Counted from the first letter of the stretch, positions 15,272-24,668 are shown. The stretch is 41,687 nucleotides of DNA from UBA1181 sp963619325 (GCA_963619325.1 CAVEVQ010000023.1:1-41687), one strand, 5' to 3'. A program made the numbers and translations. Notes: generated by a model from the letters alone, not told the origin.

Positions 15272-18200
15272 ATGAAGAAATTTTTAACTATTTTGGCAGT
15301 ATTGTCTGCGTGTATAGCAGTTCTTTTCGCTGCCACGAAGTCTGAAATGCGTATGCGTGTGCATCTCCGCGACGCGGAGAAAGCGTGGACGACCGCGGTG
15401 AAGGACATCCTCACAATATCCTTCCAAGACGATGCGGCCACGAACGGTAGAATGAACGTCTACCATAGCAGCGATGCCACAAACGGCCATTTCGCGATGG
15501 ACAGCATTGACAGTGTGCGTTTCCAGCGCGACGTGGTGAAATATGACATTGTGAAGGATGGTGCACTCGTCGCAGCACCGTTCAAGGTGTCGGACGAACG
15601 CTCTGTCTATTTCTCGCAAGGAAATCTGCAGTATAACGCAGGCGAGGGATCCCACGCGACGGCCGACGGCGAGACGGCGAAAGGAACGTGGCGCCTCGCA
15701 GAGAACCAATACGACTATATGGGGGTTAGCAACATGCACACCTCTGAAAGCTATGATGGGTGGATCGACCTATTCGGCTGGGGCACCAGCGGTTGGGATA
15801 GCGAGGCTGAGTCCCACCAACCTTGGTCGGTGTCGGAGATTAACACCGACTACACCCCTAAGGGGGACGCCTCCCTCAGTCTGTCGGGGACAACCTCCAA
15901 CGCCGACTGGGGCGTCTACAACGCCATCTCCAACGGAGGCGACACGCCCAACTTGTGGCGCACCCTCTCGGCGGACGAGTGGAAATACCTCTTCGCCCAC
16001 AACAGCTGGACATTGGCAAAGATAGGAAACGACAGCACACTCTGCCTACTTCTCTTTCCAAGTGGGTTTGAAGTCCCCGATGGCATCGAAATCAAGGTGC
16101 TAAGCAACGGCTCCGGGCAGAAGACCTCGTTCGAGGACGGGGATTATGCAACCAATTTCTACACTGTTGAGGAGTTCGCCGAGTTGGAAAGGACTGGAGT
16201 CATCGCCCTGCCTCCGACAGGCCGCCGAATCGGCGAGAAGTACATAGCCGAGGAAAAAGGACACTACTGGTCGTCTTCCGCCAAAGACGAAAAGAAAGCG
16301 GGGAAGGTGCAGTTCCTGCACACTTCGGTCAACCCGAACGACTCCACCTACCGCAACTACGCTCTTGCGGTTCGTCTGGTCTACGATTTGAATTTTGAGA
16401 TTGTCTTTAAAAACCACGACGGGTCTGTCGTCTACGACACGATTGTTTCAAGAGGCGACCTTCCTACCTGCGCATCCCCAAGCCGTGAAGACGTGGGGCA
16501 ATATCGCTACACCTTCAAGGGATGGGATAGGGACATCCAACCTGCGACTTCCGACATGGTGTACACCGCCACATACGACAGCTCGCTCATCTCAAAAGAC
16601 AATGGTAAACTTTTCCGCGCAGTCTACAAGGTGTCCGACACGAAGGAGGTCTACTTCTCTCAAGGAAACCTGCAATACAACGCTGCGCAGAGGGAATGGC
16701 GTTTCGCCGAGAACCAATACGACCTCGTCGGCTCCGACAACAGCAACATAGCGCAAGACTATGACGGATGGATCGACCTCTTCGGGTGGGCGACAAGCGG
16801 ATACCCAATCGACGGTAAAGCCTACAACCCTTGGTCCACATCCGCAGACGCCTCCCTATACGGACCCGATGGGAACCAAAGTCTGGTCGGCGACTACAAT
16901 CGTTCTGACTGGGCGTACTATAACAGGATCACCAACGGAGGAGACTGCATCCTCACCTGGAGGACGCTCTCCAACGAGGAGTGGCAGTATTTGATCCGGC
17001 ACAACGATTGGACCATGGCCAAGGTGGGCATAGAGAACACCCTCTGCCTGTTGATGATCCCTAAGGACTTCCAACCTGTCGGGGATGTCAGCGTCAGCAA
17101 GATCAGCGGCGCCGAGTTCGCCGACAACGGCTTTAAGTTCTCGGAGGACTCATACTCACAGAATTTCTTCGACGAGGAGCAATTTAAGAAGTTGGAGGAG
17201 GCAGGTGTCGTGGCTTTCCCATGCGCAGGTTCAAGAATAGGCAACCAAACGTTCGAGGTAACCGCAGGAATCTACTGGTCTACAACCGCAAACGAAGACG
17301 GCAACTCGTCCTACTGCTTCGGGTTCAATGTATCCACCGCGTCCACCTCGGCGTGTCCAAGGTACGCAGGACTCTCCGTCCGCCCCGTCTATGAGCTGAA
17401 CTTTGACGCCAAATTCGTGAACTACGACGGGACTCCCCTCTACACGGTCGCCGTCGAAAGGGATGAGACGCCCGTCTACAAAGGTGAGACGCCCACAAAG
17501 GACGGTCTCCTTGAATACGACTACACGTTCAAATGCTGGGACAAGCCCCTGCTGCCACTGCGAGAGGACGTGGTCTACACCGCGGTGTACGACAGCGTAT
17601 TGTCCGTCAGGAAGAAGGGCGTGATGACACGAAACGCCGTGAAAGTGTCCGACACCAAGGCGGTCTACTTCTCACAGGGAAATATTCAGTTCAACGCGGC
17701 TACCAACGACTGGCGTTTCGCCTCCGCCCAATATGAGTCTCTCGGCTCGCAGAACGACAACGTCAAGGAGGGGTACGACGGCTACATTGACCTCTTCGGA
17801 TGGGGTACGAGCGGTTGGAACAGCGGAGCGACGGCCTACCATCCTTGGTCCACATCCACGCAATCCACTGATTATCTGCAGGAGGCTAGTCTGACTGGAG
17901 ACTACGAGAACGCCGACTGGGCCATCCATAACACCTTCTCCAACGGAAGCAGCGAGGCGGACTGGTACAGGACGCTCACCATGGAGGAATGGGATTACGC
18001 ACTTACCCACAACAAATGGACACTGGGCAAAGTGGGCGAAGACAAGACGCTGTGCCTCCTGTTTTTCCCATCCGACTTTGAGAAAGTGGACGGACTCACC
18101 GTCAATATGTTGAGCGACGCCGCATCCAGCTCCAGCTTAGAAATCTCGGAGCAGGACTACGCCGACAACGTCTACTCATTGTCTGACTTCCAAAAATTGG

Positions 18201-19462
18201 AGGAGGCGGGCGTCGTGGCTCTTCCAACCACGGGGAATCGCACAGGCACGACGACCAGTGGCACCGATGAGTACGGACTCTATTGGACGACGACGACGAA
18301 AGATGCAAGATACCCGTACACCTTGGGGTTCGTTGCAAATCTATTGGGATTGAAGGAGGACTTCAAGCAGAATGGATTGGCCGTCCGTCCCGTCCACGAG
18401 TTGAATGTCGAAGTCAAATTTTTTAATTACGACGGAACGCTACTCGACTCGCTCCAGCTCAATTACGGAGACTCTATTGTCTACGCCAAAGAGACGCCAA
18501 AGAGACTAAGCGACTACGACTACATCTACACTTTCGATGGCTGGGACAAAGAGCTTTCTATAGCCCGTAGAGACATCGCCTACACCGCGAAATACAAGGC
18601 GGAGGAGCGCAAACATGCAGTGTTCAGTGTCGGCTACGGCAAATCCGTCTATTTCTCCACAGGCAATCTTCAATATAACGCAGGGGATGGAAGCACCCAC
18701 GCTACCGCCGACGGCAAGACACTGCAGGGAACATGGCGCTTCGCAGATCAGCAGTATGAAGTAATAGGAAGTGGGAACGCCAACATCTCGCAAACTTATG
18801 ATGGATGGATAGATCTCTTCGGCTGGGCTACAAGCGGTTGGTATCGTGAAAGTGATTTAATAACAGAAGAATATCAGCCTTGGACAACATCAACGGAATA
18901 TTTGCATTATCATATAGATGGAAATTATCTTCATGAAATGAAAGGAAGTTATGCTAATGCGGATTGGGGCGTTTATAATGCTATAAGTAATGGTGGTAAT
19001 GAACCAAATGTGTGGCGTGTACTTACTGCTAGTGAATGGATGTGTCTTTTAAGAGAGAATAAATGGACTTTGGGTTATGTTGAGACAGGTGATGATTCTT
19101 ACTTGTGCTTTTTGCTGTTTCCATCAGACTATACTGAGTTGAAAGGCATATCCGTTGAGTTTTTAGAGGCAAGTAGTACCTTTACATCTGTGACTGTAAC
19201 TGTTCCTTCTGGCAATAGATATACAAGAGATGATTTTGAAAAACTTGAGAAACAAGGAGTTGTAGCATTGCCTTGTGGTGGTTATCGTTATGAGAAAACA
19301 ATAAATGAGGTTGGCAATGAAGGCTACTATTGGTCAAGTGCTGTCAATAGTAAAACCTGTTCTTTTGGTTTCTCTTTCAGTGAATCAAAGGTAGATGGTT
19401 GCGATAATCTCATACTTAGAGAAAATGGAGTGTCGGTACGTCTTGTAAAAGATGTGAAGTGA
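15272..19462 (+). CDS. Large secreted protein: four FISUMP-like units and three InlB B-repeats
   Basis: 1396 residues. An N-terminal Sec signal (MKKFLTILAVLSACIAVLFA) is followed by about 80 residues ending FAMDSIDSVRF, a motif seen at the start of many Bacteroidales surface proteins. Then come four units of about 260-285 residues beginning near 104, 448, 785 and 1114. Each runs VYFSxGNLQYN, WRFAxxQYD, YDGWIDLFGWGTSGW, ADWGVYNxISNGG, WRTLxxEEW, LPxxGxR, YWSS and [LS]VR[LP]V. Three spacers (373-447, 709-784, 1044-1113) match the Listeria-Bacteroides/InlB B-repeat (VKFFNYDGT, YTFxGWDK, YTAxYD). No T9SS sorting domain or obvious anchor. The sequence LSAC at 11-14 fits a lipobox, but the hydrophobic core continues beyond it. 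Codon use is GC-rich until about 18800 and AT-rich after. Function unknown; likely ligand-binding or adhesive. Confidence 0.85.
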   Translation: MKKFLTILAVLSACIAVLFAATKSEMRMRVHLRDAEKAWTTAVKDILTISFQDDAATNGRMNVYHSSDATNGHFAMDSIDSVRFQRDVVKYDIVKDGALVAAPFKVSDERSVYFSQGNLQYNAGEGSHATADGETAKGTWRLAENQYDYMGVSNMHTSESYDGWIDLFGWGTSGWDSEAESHQPWSVSEINTDYTPKGDASLSLSGTTSNADWGVYNAISNGGDTPNLWRTLSADEWKYLFAHNSWTLAKIGNDSTLCLLLFPSGFEVPDGIEIKVLSNGSGQKTSFEDGDYATNFYTVEEFAELERTGVIALPPTGRRIGEKYIAEEKGHYWSSSAKDEKKAGKVQFLHTSVNPNDSTYRNYALAVRLVYDLNFEIVFKNHDGSVVYDTIVSRGDLPTCASPSREDVGQYRYTFKGWDRDIQPATSDMVYTATYDSSLISKDNGKLFRAVYKVSDTKEVYFSQGNLQYNAAQREWRFAENQYDLVGSDNSNIAQDYDGWIDLFGWATSGYPIDGKAYNPWSTSADASLYGPDGNQSLVGDYNRSDWAYYNRITNGGDCILTWRTLSNEEWQYLIRHNDWTMAKVGIENTLCLLMIPKDFQPVGDVSVSKISGAEFADNGFKFSEDSYSQNFFDEEQFKKLEEAGVVAFPCAGSRIGNQTFEVTAGIYWSTTANEDGNSSYCFGFNVSTASTSACPRYAGLSVRPVYELNFDAKFVNYDGTPLYTVAVERDETPVYKGETPTKDGLLEYDYTFKCWDKPLLPLREDVVYTAVYDSVLSVRKKGVMTRNAVKVSDTKAVYFSQGNIQFNAATNDWRFASAQYESLGSQNDNVKEGYDGYIDLFGWGTSGWNSGATAYHPWSTSTQSTDYLQEASLTGDYENADWAIHNTFSNGSSEADWYRTLTMEEWDYALTHNKWTLGKVGEDKTLCLLFFPSDFEKVDGLTVNMLSDAASSSSLEISEQDYADNVYSLSDFQKLEEAGVVALPTTGNRTGTTTSGTDEYGLYWTTTTKDARYPYTLGFVANLLGLKEDFKQNGLAVRPVHELNVEVKFFNYDGTLLDSLQLNYGDSIVYAKETPKRLSDYDYIYTFDGWDKELSIARRDIAYTAKYKAEERKHAVFSVGYGKSVYFSTGNLQYNAGDGSTHATADGKTLQGTWRFADQQYEVIGSGNANISQTYDGWIDLFGWATSGWYRESDLITEEYQPWTTSTEYLHYHIDGNYLHEMKGSYANADWGVYNAISNGGNEPNVWRVLTASEWMCLLRENKWTLGYVETGDDSYLCFLLFPSDYTELKGISVEFLEASSTFTSVTVTVPSGNRYTRDDFEKLEKQGVVALPCGGYRYEKTINEVGNEGYYWSSAVNSKTCSFGFSFSESKVDGCDNLILRENGVSVRLVKDVK
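15581..19459 (+). repeat. Protein-coding repeat array (FISUMP-like units and InlB spacers)
   Basis: FISUMP-like units at about 15581-16387, 16613-17395, 17624-18400 and 18611-19459; InlB-type spacers at about 16388-16612, 17396-17623 and 18401-18610. The repeats are clear in protein but strongly diverged in DNA, so they are old duplications rather than recent copies. Confidence 0.85.
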
Positions 19463-19478
19463 TATATATATATTAAAG

Positions 19479-19521
19479 AACACCAAAAGAGTGCAACCCA
19501 ATGTTGCACTCTTTTGGTGTT
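19479..19521 (+). terminator. Terminator of the repeat-protein gene
   Basis: A 19-bp perfect stem (19479-19497 with 19503-19521), starting 17 bases after the stop. There is no T-run directly after it, but the stem itself ends in T-rich sequence. Confidence 0.7.
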
Positions 19522-19555
19522 GTGAAACTAAGTCTCATTTACATATACATAAATC

Positions 19556-19594
19556 AAAGAGGGTTCAAATGATATAATCATTTGAACCCTCTTT
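19556..19594 (-). terminator. Terminator of tRNA-Arg
   Basis: A 17-bp perfect stem (19556-19572 with 19578-19594, 5-base loop) just downstream of tRNA-Arg on the minus strand; the lower stem is A/T-rich. Confidence 0.65.
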
Positions 19595-19601
19595 CTCTCG
19601 G

Positions 19602-19675
19602 TGATCGAGGAGGGATTCGAACCCTCGACCCACAGCTTAGAAGGCTGTTGCTCTATCCAACTGAGCTACCCGACC
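19602..19675 (-). tRNA. tRNA-Arg (anticodon TCT)
   Basis: 74 bases. Acceptor GGTCGGG pairs with CTCGATC through two G-U pairs; the anticodon stem ACAGC/GCTGT encloses CTTCTAA, giving anticodon TCT (reads AGA); T-arm GAGGG/CCCTC. CCA not encoded. Confidence 0.95.
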
Positions 19676-19699
19676 ATCCTTTCTCGCATTAAAGCGAGT

Positions 19700-19708
19700 G
19701 CAAAGGTA
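19700..19708 (-). promoter_or_regulatory. -7 box (TACCTTTGC) for tRNA-Arg
   Basis: Minus-strand TACCTTTGC, 25 bases before the tRNA 5' end; -33 not evident. Confidence 0.4.
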
Positions 19709-19806
19709 GTACTTTTTTCTTATTATCCTAATTTGTAGGCAGCTTATTTTTGCGTAATAGTGGATTTCTTTGTGTTTGAGAGGTTTTAGAGATGTATACA
19801 AACACG

Positions 19807-19839
19807 AAAGAGGTGGAAATGTAGTACTTCCACCTCTTT
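19807..19839 (-). terminator. Terminator of tRNA-Val
   Basis: A 12-bp stem (19807-19818 with 19828-19839), 3 bases past the tRNA 3' end on the minus strand. Confidence 0.6.
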
Positions 19840-19841
19840 TG

Positions 19842-19916
19842 TGGTCCCACTAGGATTCGAACCTAGGACCCCCTGCTTGTAAGGCAGGTGCTCTGAACCA
19901 GCTGAGCTATAAGACC
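19842..19916 (-). tRNA. tRNA-Val (anticodon TAC)
   Basis: 75 bases. Acceptor GGTCTTA pairs with TGGGACC, D-arm GCTC/GAGC, anticodon stem CCTGC/GCAGG around CTTACAA giving TAC (reads GUA), T-arm with GGTTCGAATCC. CCA not encoded. Confidence 0.95.
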
Positions 19917-19954
19917 GAAACAACGTTTTCTAAAATTACTTTCTCAAAAGCGTT

Positions 19955-19986
19955 GCAAATGTAGATAGTATTTCTGACATAACAAA
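19955..19986 (-). promoter_or_regulatory. Promoter of tRNA-Val
   Basis: Minus-strand TTTG (19983-19986), 19-base spacer, TACATTTGC (19955-19963), 38 bases before the tRNA: a textbook Bacteroidota promoter. Confidence 0.7.
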
Positions 19987-20005
19987 GTTTTTTGAACAGA
20001 TTTTT

Positions 20006-21304
20006 TCAGATTATTTCTGCTACAACGTAGGTACTGCCTCCTATGTAGATTAAATCTTCCTCGTCCGCATTTCTTTTTGCCGCCTCAACTGCTTCGCTTA
20101 CAGTTGGATAACTATTGCCTTGAAGATTTCTTTCATTACCCATCTCACATAATTTTTTTTCGTCTAACGCTCGATGAATAGTAGCTCGTGTGAAATAATA
20201 GTGTGCCTCTTTAGGTAGTAAATCTAATACATGCGACACATCTTTATCTCCTACCATGCCAAAAACAATATGTAAAGCCTTATGTGGTGTCGCTGCTAAC
20301 TGATTGACGATATATTGGATGCCTCCAACATTATGTCCTGTGTCGCATACGATAGTAGGGTTCTTTCCTATGATTTGCCATCTTCCCAGAAGATGTGTCT
20401 GAGAGATTGTCTTTTGAAATCCTTCCCACTCCGCTTTTTTGCTGATATTCAATCCTAATTGCCTCAGCCTTTCTACCGCACATTTTACGGTTGCCATGTT
20501 CTTTGCTTGATAATTGCCCATTAAAGGTGTCTCTATGACATCTCCATCGATAGAGAATCCCTGTAATGGTGTTCCATCACTGTCGGTTCTGTTGTGTGTC
20601 CACTCTGCTTTGTTGTTTTCTGCAAAAAAAATAGGCGCGTTTTTTTTCTCGGCTATGGTCTGAAATAGTGTTTTTATTTCACCTTCCGCTTCTCCTATGA
20701 CAATTGGTGTGTTCTCTTTTATGATTCCTGCTTTTTCCTTGGCAATCTCCAACTCAGTATTTCCTAAAATATTGGTGTGGTCAAGACTTATGTTGGTGAT
20801 TATGCTCAAGATGGGGTTGATGATGTTGGTGCTGTCCAACCTACCTCCAAGTCCTACCTCCACAACCGCATAGTCAACTTTTTCTTGTCTGAAATAGTCA
20901 AATGCCATTGCAACGTTCACTTCAAAGAAAGATGGATAGATGATGTCGAAAAATGCTTTGTGCTTCTCGACAAAATCAATGACAAACTGCTCGGGGACTA
21001 CTTCTCCATTCACTCTGATACGTTCGCGGAAATCTTTGAGGTGTGGAGAAGTGAACAACCCCACCTTATATCCTGCGGATTGAAGAATAGAGGCGAGGGT
21101 GTGCGAAGTTGAACCTTTCCCATTTGTTCCTCCGACATGAATACATTTAAATAAGCGGTGAGGGTTGCCTAAGCGGTCGTCAAAGGCTTGCATACTTTCA
21201 AGTCCTTCCTTATAGGCGGATTTTCCGACCATCTGAAACATTGGCATTCGATTGTAGATATAGGTAAGAGTATCTGCGTAGTTCATCTTTTCTGTATCTT
21301 TCAT
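20006..21304 (-). CDS. folC: Folylpolyglutamate synthase / dihydrofolate synthase
   Basis: A 432-residue Mur-ligase-fold enzyme that joins glutamate to dihydropteroate and extends folate polyglutamate tails in the cytoplasm. The P-loop is GGTNGKGS at 58-65, followed by LFTSPHLKDFRERIRVNGE, the VEVGLGGRLDSTN motif and SLDHTNILG, all hallmark FolC segments; the C-terminal Mur domain has DTGHNVGG. Length is normal. The ATG at 21302-21304 is used; the ATG six codons later (MNYADTL) fits the usual FolC N-terminus equally well. Monocistronic by appearance and divergent from the PhoH-like gene. Confidence 0.95.
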   Translation of the reverse strand: MKDTEKMNYADTLTYIYNRMPMFQMVGKSAYKEGLESMQAFDDRLGNPHRLFKCIHVGGTNGKGSTSHTLASILQSAGYKVGLFTSPHLKDFRERIRVNGEVVPEQFVIDFVEKHKAFFDIIYPSFFEVNVAMAFDYFRQEKVDYAVVEVGLGGRLDSTNIINPILSIITNISLDHTNILGNTELEIAKEKAGIIKENTPIVIGEAEGEIKTLFQTIAEKKNAPIFFAENNKAEWTHNRTDSDGTPLQGFSIDGDVIETPLMGNYQAKNMATVKCAVERLRQLGLNISKKAEWEGFQKTISQTHLLGRWQIIGKNPTIVCDTGHNVGGIQYIVNQLAATPHKALHIVFGMVGDKDVSHVLDLLPKEAHYYFTRATIHRALDEKKLCEMGNERNLQGNSYPTVSEAVEAAKRNADEEDLIYIGGSTYVVAEII

Positions 21305-21527
21305 TTTCTGAATTTCTTAAATAGTTTTAAATATCATTGTTTCTGAGAAAAATGAATGGATTTGCGTTTGCAAAATTCGGAAAAATCTTTTTTAAAAGTT
21401 TGTTTTTATAAACCGAAAAACTAATTTAGTAGGGACGAAAGTTGCTTTTACCGATGGTCTTTCAAAGACTTGAGGTATTCTCTTTCTCACCTTGAACTAA
21501 ATGATAAACACGTAAATTGGATTGATT

Positions 21528-22856
21528 ATGGGCGCAAAGAAGAATTTCGTTTTGGATACGAATGTTATCCTTCACGATTACAAGTGTATTTACAATTTTC
21601 AGGAAAACGATATATATCTTCCAATAGTTGTATTGGAGGAATTGGATAAGTTCAAAAAAGGTAATGAACAGATTAATTTCAATGCTCGCGAGTTTGTTCG
21701 TGAAATTGATTCGCTGAGCGCTGACAAGGATTTCTTCAAGAATGGAGTTTCCTTGGGTGCAGGGTTAGGTCGTTTGTTCGTTGTTACGAACCCCGTCTAT
21801 CCTGAAATCTTAGTGAAATCTTTCTCTGAAAAGACTGCCGACCACCGCATTATGGCTGTCGCTTTGTATTTGCAAGAAAAAGACAAACAAACTCGTACTA
21901 TCCTCGTAACTAAAGACGTGAACCTCCGTATGAAAGCGAAGTCTATCGGTTTGGATGTACAAGATTATACTACAGATAAGGTAAAGAATGTAGATGTTTT
22001 TGATAAGGCGCAAGAGACTTACGAAAATGTAGATGCCGATGTGGTGGATCGTATTTATGCTGAACCATACGGGGTTCCAGTAGCTGATGTGGGACTGAAT
22101 GTTGAGTTGTCTCCGAATGATTGTTTTATCTTGAAGAGCATACGTTCCACTGTAATGGCGAAATATGACGCTGCTGCGGGGACGATTAAGAAAGTAAAGA
22201 AAGAGAAGGCTTTCGGAATAGAGGGGAGAAATGCTGAGCAAACTTTCGCTTTGGATGTCTTGATGAATGACGATATAAAGTTGGTGGCTGTAACAGGTCG
22301 TGCAGGAACAGGAAAAACTTTGTTGGCTTTAGCCGCAGCCTTGCAACAGAATGAAACTTACAAGCAGATTCTGCTGGCTCGTCCTATCGTTGCAATGTCT
22401 AACAAAGACTTGGGTTTCTTGCCTGGCGATGAGAAACAGAAAGTAGCTCCGTATATGCAGCCGTTGTTTGATAACTTGAATGTAATCAAGCATCAGTTTG
22501 CACCGACAAGTCGCGAGTTGAAAATGTTGGATGATATGCAAAAGAACGAGCAACTCGTCATCGAGGCCCTTGCGTTTATCCGAGGACGTAGTTTGAGCAG
22601 CACTTATCTGATCGTGGATGAGGCTCAAAATTTAACACCTCATGAGGTAAAGACTATCATCACGAGAGCAGGAGAAGGTTGCAAGATTGTCTTTACGGGT
22701 GATGTTCAACAGATTGATACACCATACTTGGATATGCAGTCTAACGGATTGGTTTATATGATTGATAAGATGAAAGGGCAAGAGTTGTTCGCTCATGTAA
22801 ATCTGATAAAGGGAGAGCGAAGCAAACTTTCTGAATTGGCAAGCGTGCTTTTGTAA
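21528..22856 (+). CDS. PIN-domain / PhoH-family ATPase
   Basis: A 442-residue protein from the ATG at 21528 (a TTG six bases earlier is in frame). The N-terminal PIN nuclease domain has LDTNVILHD near residue 10 and later acidic residues. From about 215 it is a PhoH ATPase with Walker A GRAGTGKT at 257-264, the LARP-V-MSNKDLGFLPG segment and the Walker B VDEAQNLTP near 363, then FTGDVQQID. PIN-PhoH proteins (PhoH2/YlaK type) are described as RNA helicase-nucleases, often stress-linked. Here there is no antitoxin-like gene upstream, so it stands as a housekeeping ATPase. Followed by its own terminator. Confidence 0.92.
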   Translation: MGAKKNFVLDTNVILHDYKCIYNFQENDIYLPIVVLEELDKFKKGNEQINFNAREFVREIDSLSADKDFFKNGVSLGAGLGRLFVVTNPVYPEILVKSFSEKTADHRIMAVALYLQEKDKQTRTILVTKDVNLRMKAKSIGLDVQDYTTDKVKNVDVFDKAQETYENVDADVVDRIYAEPYGVPVADVGLNVELSPNDCFILKSIRSTVMAKYDAAAGTIKKVKKEKAFGIEGRNAEQTFALDVLMNDDIKLVAVTGRAGTGKTLLALAAALQQNETYKQILLARPIVAMSNKDLGFLPGDEKQKVAPYMQPLFDNLNVIKHQFAPTSRELKMLDDMQKNEQLVIEALAFIRGRSLSSTYLIVDEAQNLTPHEVKTIITRAGEGCKIVFTGDVQQIDTPYLDMQSNGLVYMIDKMKGQELFAHVNLIKGERSKLSELASVLL

Positions 22857-22877
22857 GAGATTTATTGAATATGTGAT

Positions 22878-22906
22878 AAAGGGATGCGTGAAGCGTCCCT
22901 TTTTTT
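22878..22906 (+). terminator. Terminator of the PhoH-like gene
   Basis: Stem AAAGGGATGC with GCGTCCCTTT (one T-G pair on the plus strand), 5-base loop, T-run. Confidence 0.85.
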
Positions 22907-22967
22907 GCGATGAAGAACTAAAGTGTGGATTTTCTTCTTGTCAAGACTTAAATTTTTTGCAAATACT

Positions 22968-23004
22968 AAAAAAAAGAGAGGGTAGAACTGAAGTTCCACC
23001 CTCT
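22968..23004 (-). terminator. Terminator of groES-groEL
   Basis: A 12-bp stem (22977-22988 with 22993-23004) whose single mismatch is a G-U pair on the minus strand; eight A just left of the hairpin become a T-run on that strand. Confidence 0.8.
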
Positions 23005-23033
23005 TTTAATGTTATGATTTTATGTGTCTATGA

Positions 23034-24668
23034 TTACATCATACCACCCATGCCACCGCCCATTGGAGGCATTGCTGGTGCTGGCTTGTCAGACTTCTTC
23101 TCGGTGATTACGCACTCAGTTGTCAATAACATTCCTGCGATAGAAGCAGCGTTTTCCAAAGCGACACGAGTAACCTTAGCAGGATCGATGACTCCCGCAG
23201 CGAAGAAGTTCTCGAATTTGTCGTTGCGAGCATTGTAACCGAAGTCTCCCTTGCCCTCTCGTACTTTCTGTACATATACGGCACCTTCTTTACCCGCATT
23301 AGCGATAATCTGACGAAGTGGCTCCTCGATAGCGCGTTTGATGATTTCAATACCAGTTGTTTCGTCTTGGTTGTCTCCCTTCATATCGGCTATGACCTCG
23401 CTTGCACGAATGTATGCGACACCTCCACCAGGAACGATTCCTTCCTCTACTGCCGCACGAGTTGCACTCAAAGCGTCGTCTACACGGTCTTTCTTTTCTT
23501 TCATTTCAACTTCAGATGGCGCACCAACGTGAAGCACTGCAACACCGCCTGCCAACTTAGCCAAACGCTCTTGCAATTTCTCTTTGTCGTAACTTGACTT
23601 TGTAGCCTCTATTTGAGCCTTGATCTGGTTAACGCGCTCTGCGATGTCCTCTTTCTTTCCAGCACCGTTGACGATAGTCGTATTGTCTTTGTTGATGGTA
23701 ACCTTTTCAGCAGTACCTAACAAATCAATCGTTGCACTTTCCAACTTGATACCCTTCTCTTCAGAGATAACAATACCTCCTGTTAAAACGGCAATATCTT
23801 GCAACATTTCTTTTCTTCGATCTCCGAATCCTGGTGCCTTAACAGCGGCTACCTTCAAAGCACCACGCAAACGGTTTACTACCAATGTGGTGAGTGCCTC
23901 GCCATCAATATCTTCAGCAATGATTAACAACGGACGTCCTGATTGTGCTGTTGCCTCCAAGATTGGAAGTATGTCTTTCAATGAAGAAATCTTCTTGTCG
24001 TGGATTAAAATGTACGGATTGTCAAATTCAACTTCCATCTTCTCCGTGTTAGTTACGAAATAAGGAGAGAGGTAGCCACGGTCAAACTGCATTCCTTCTA
24101 CGACGTCTACCGTAGTGTCCATTCCCTTGGCTTCGTCTACGGTGATGACACCTTCTTTCTTTACCTTTGCCATTGCATCGGCGATTAGTTTTCCGATTTC
24201 GCTATCATTGTTGGCGGAAATAGTAGCAACCTGCTCGATTTTGTTGTAGTCGTCGCCAACTTCTTGTGCTTGTGCTTTGATGCTTTCAACCACTTTCGCA
24301 ACAGCCTTGTCAATACCACGCTTCAAATCCATCGGGTTAGCTCCTGCGGCTACGTTTTTCAAACCAACGTTGATGATAGACTGTGCCAAAACGGTTGCAG
24401 TCGTTGTTCCGTCTCCAGCATCATCTCCTGTTTTAGAGGCAACTTCCTTGACGATCTGCGCACCCATGTTCTCGTATGGACACTCAAGTTCAATCTCTTT
24501 TGCTACCGAAACACCATCTTTTGTGATGTGAGGAGCACCGAATTTCTTCTCAATGATTACGTTGCGTCCTTTAGGGCCGAGGGTTACTTTCACTGCGTTT
24601 GCCAACTCGTCTACGCCTTTCTTCAAAAGGTTGCGAGCGTCTGTATCGAATTTGATTTCTTTTGCCAT
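23034..24668 (-). CDS. groL: Chaperonin GroEL (Hsp60)
   Basis: A 544-residue ATP-dependent chaperonin forming the double ring that folds proteins with GroES. The N-terminus MAKEIKFDTDARNLLKKG, the ATP-binding VTLGPKGRNV and DGTTTATVLAQ motifs, the substrate-binding apical domain, and the C-terminal GGM-rich tail ending MGGMM are all present. Length is normal (about 545). Second gene of the groES-groEL operon, 69 bases after groES, with a dedicated terminator downstream. Confidence 0.98.
   Translation of the reverse strand: MAKEIKFDTDARNLLKKGVDELANAVKVTLGPKGRNVIIEKKFGAPHITKDGVSVAKEIELECPYENMGAQIVKEVASKTGDDAGDGTTTATVLAQSIINVGLKNVAAGANPMDLKRGIDKAVAKVVESIKAQAQEVGDDYNKIEQVATISANNDSEIGKLIADAMAKVKKEGVITVDEAKGMDTTVDVVEGMQFDRGYLSPYFVTNTEKMEVEFDNPYILIHDKKISSLKDILPILEATAQSGRPLLIIAEDIDGEALTTLVVNRLRGALKVAAVKAPGFGDRRKEMLQDIAVLTGGIVISEEKGIKLESATIDLLGTAEKVTINKDNTTIVNGAGKKEDIAERVNQIKAQIEATKSSYDKEKLQERLAKLAGGVAVLHVGAPSEVEMKEKKDRVDDALSATRAAVEEGIVPGGGVAYIRASEVIADMKGDNQDETTGIEIIKRAIEEPLRQIIANAGKEGAVYVQKVREGKGDFGYNARNDKFENFFAAGVIDPAKVTRVALENAASIAGMLLTTECVITEKKSDKPAPAMPPMGGGMGGMM

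Noticed and set aside
15302..15313. Lipobox LSAC in the signal region of the 1396-residue protein
   Set aside because: The hydrophobic stretch continues past the Cys to LFA and no typical Bacteroidota lipoprotein export residues follow, so ordinary signal peptidase cleavage is preferred.
15558..16025. 155-codon plus-strand frame inside the large repeat protein
   Set aside because: Out-of-frame reading of the GC-rich gene, very rich in Arg, Thr and Ser; no start signal and no family.
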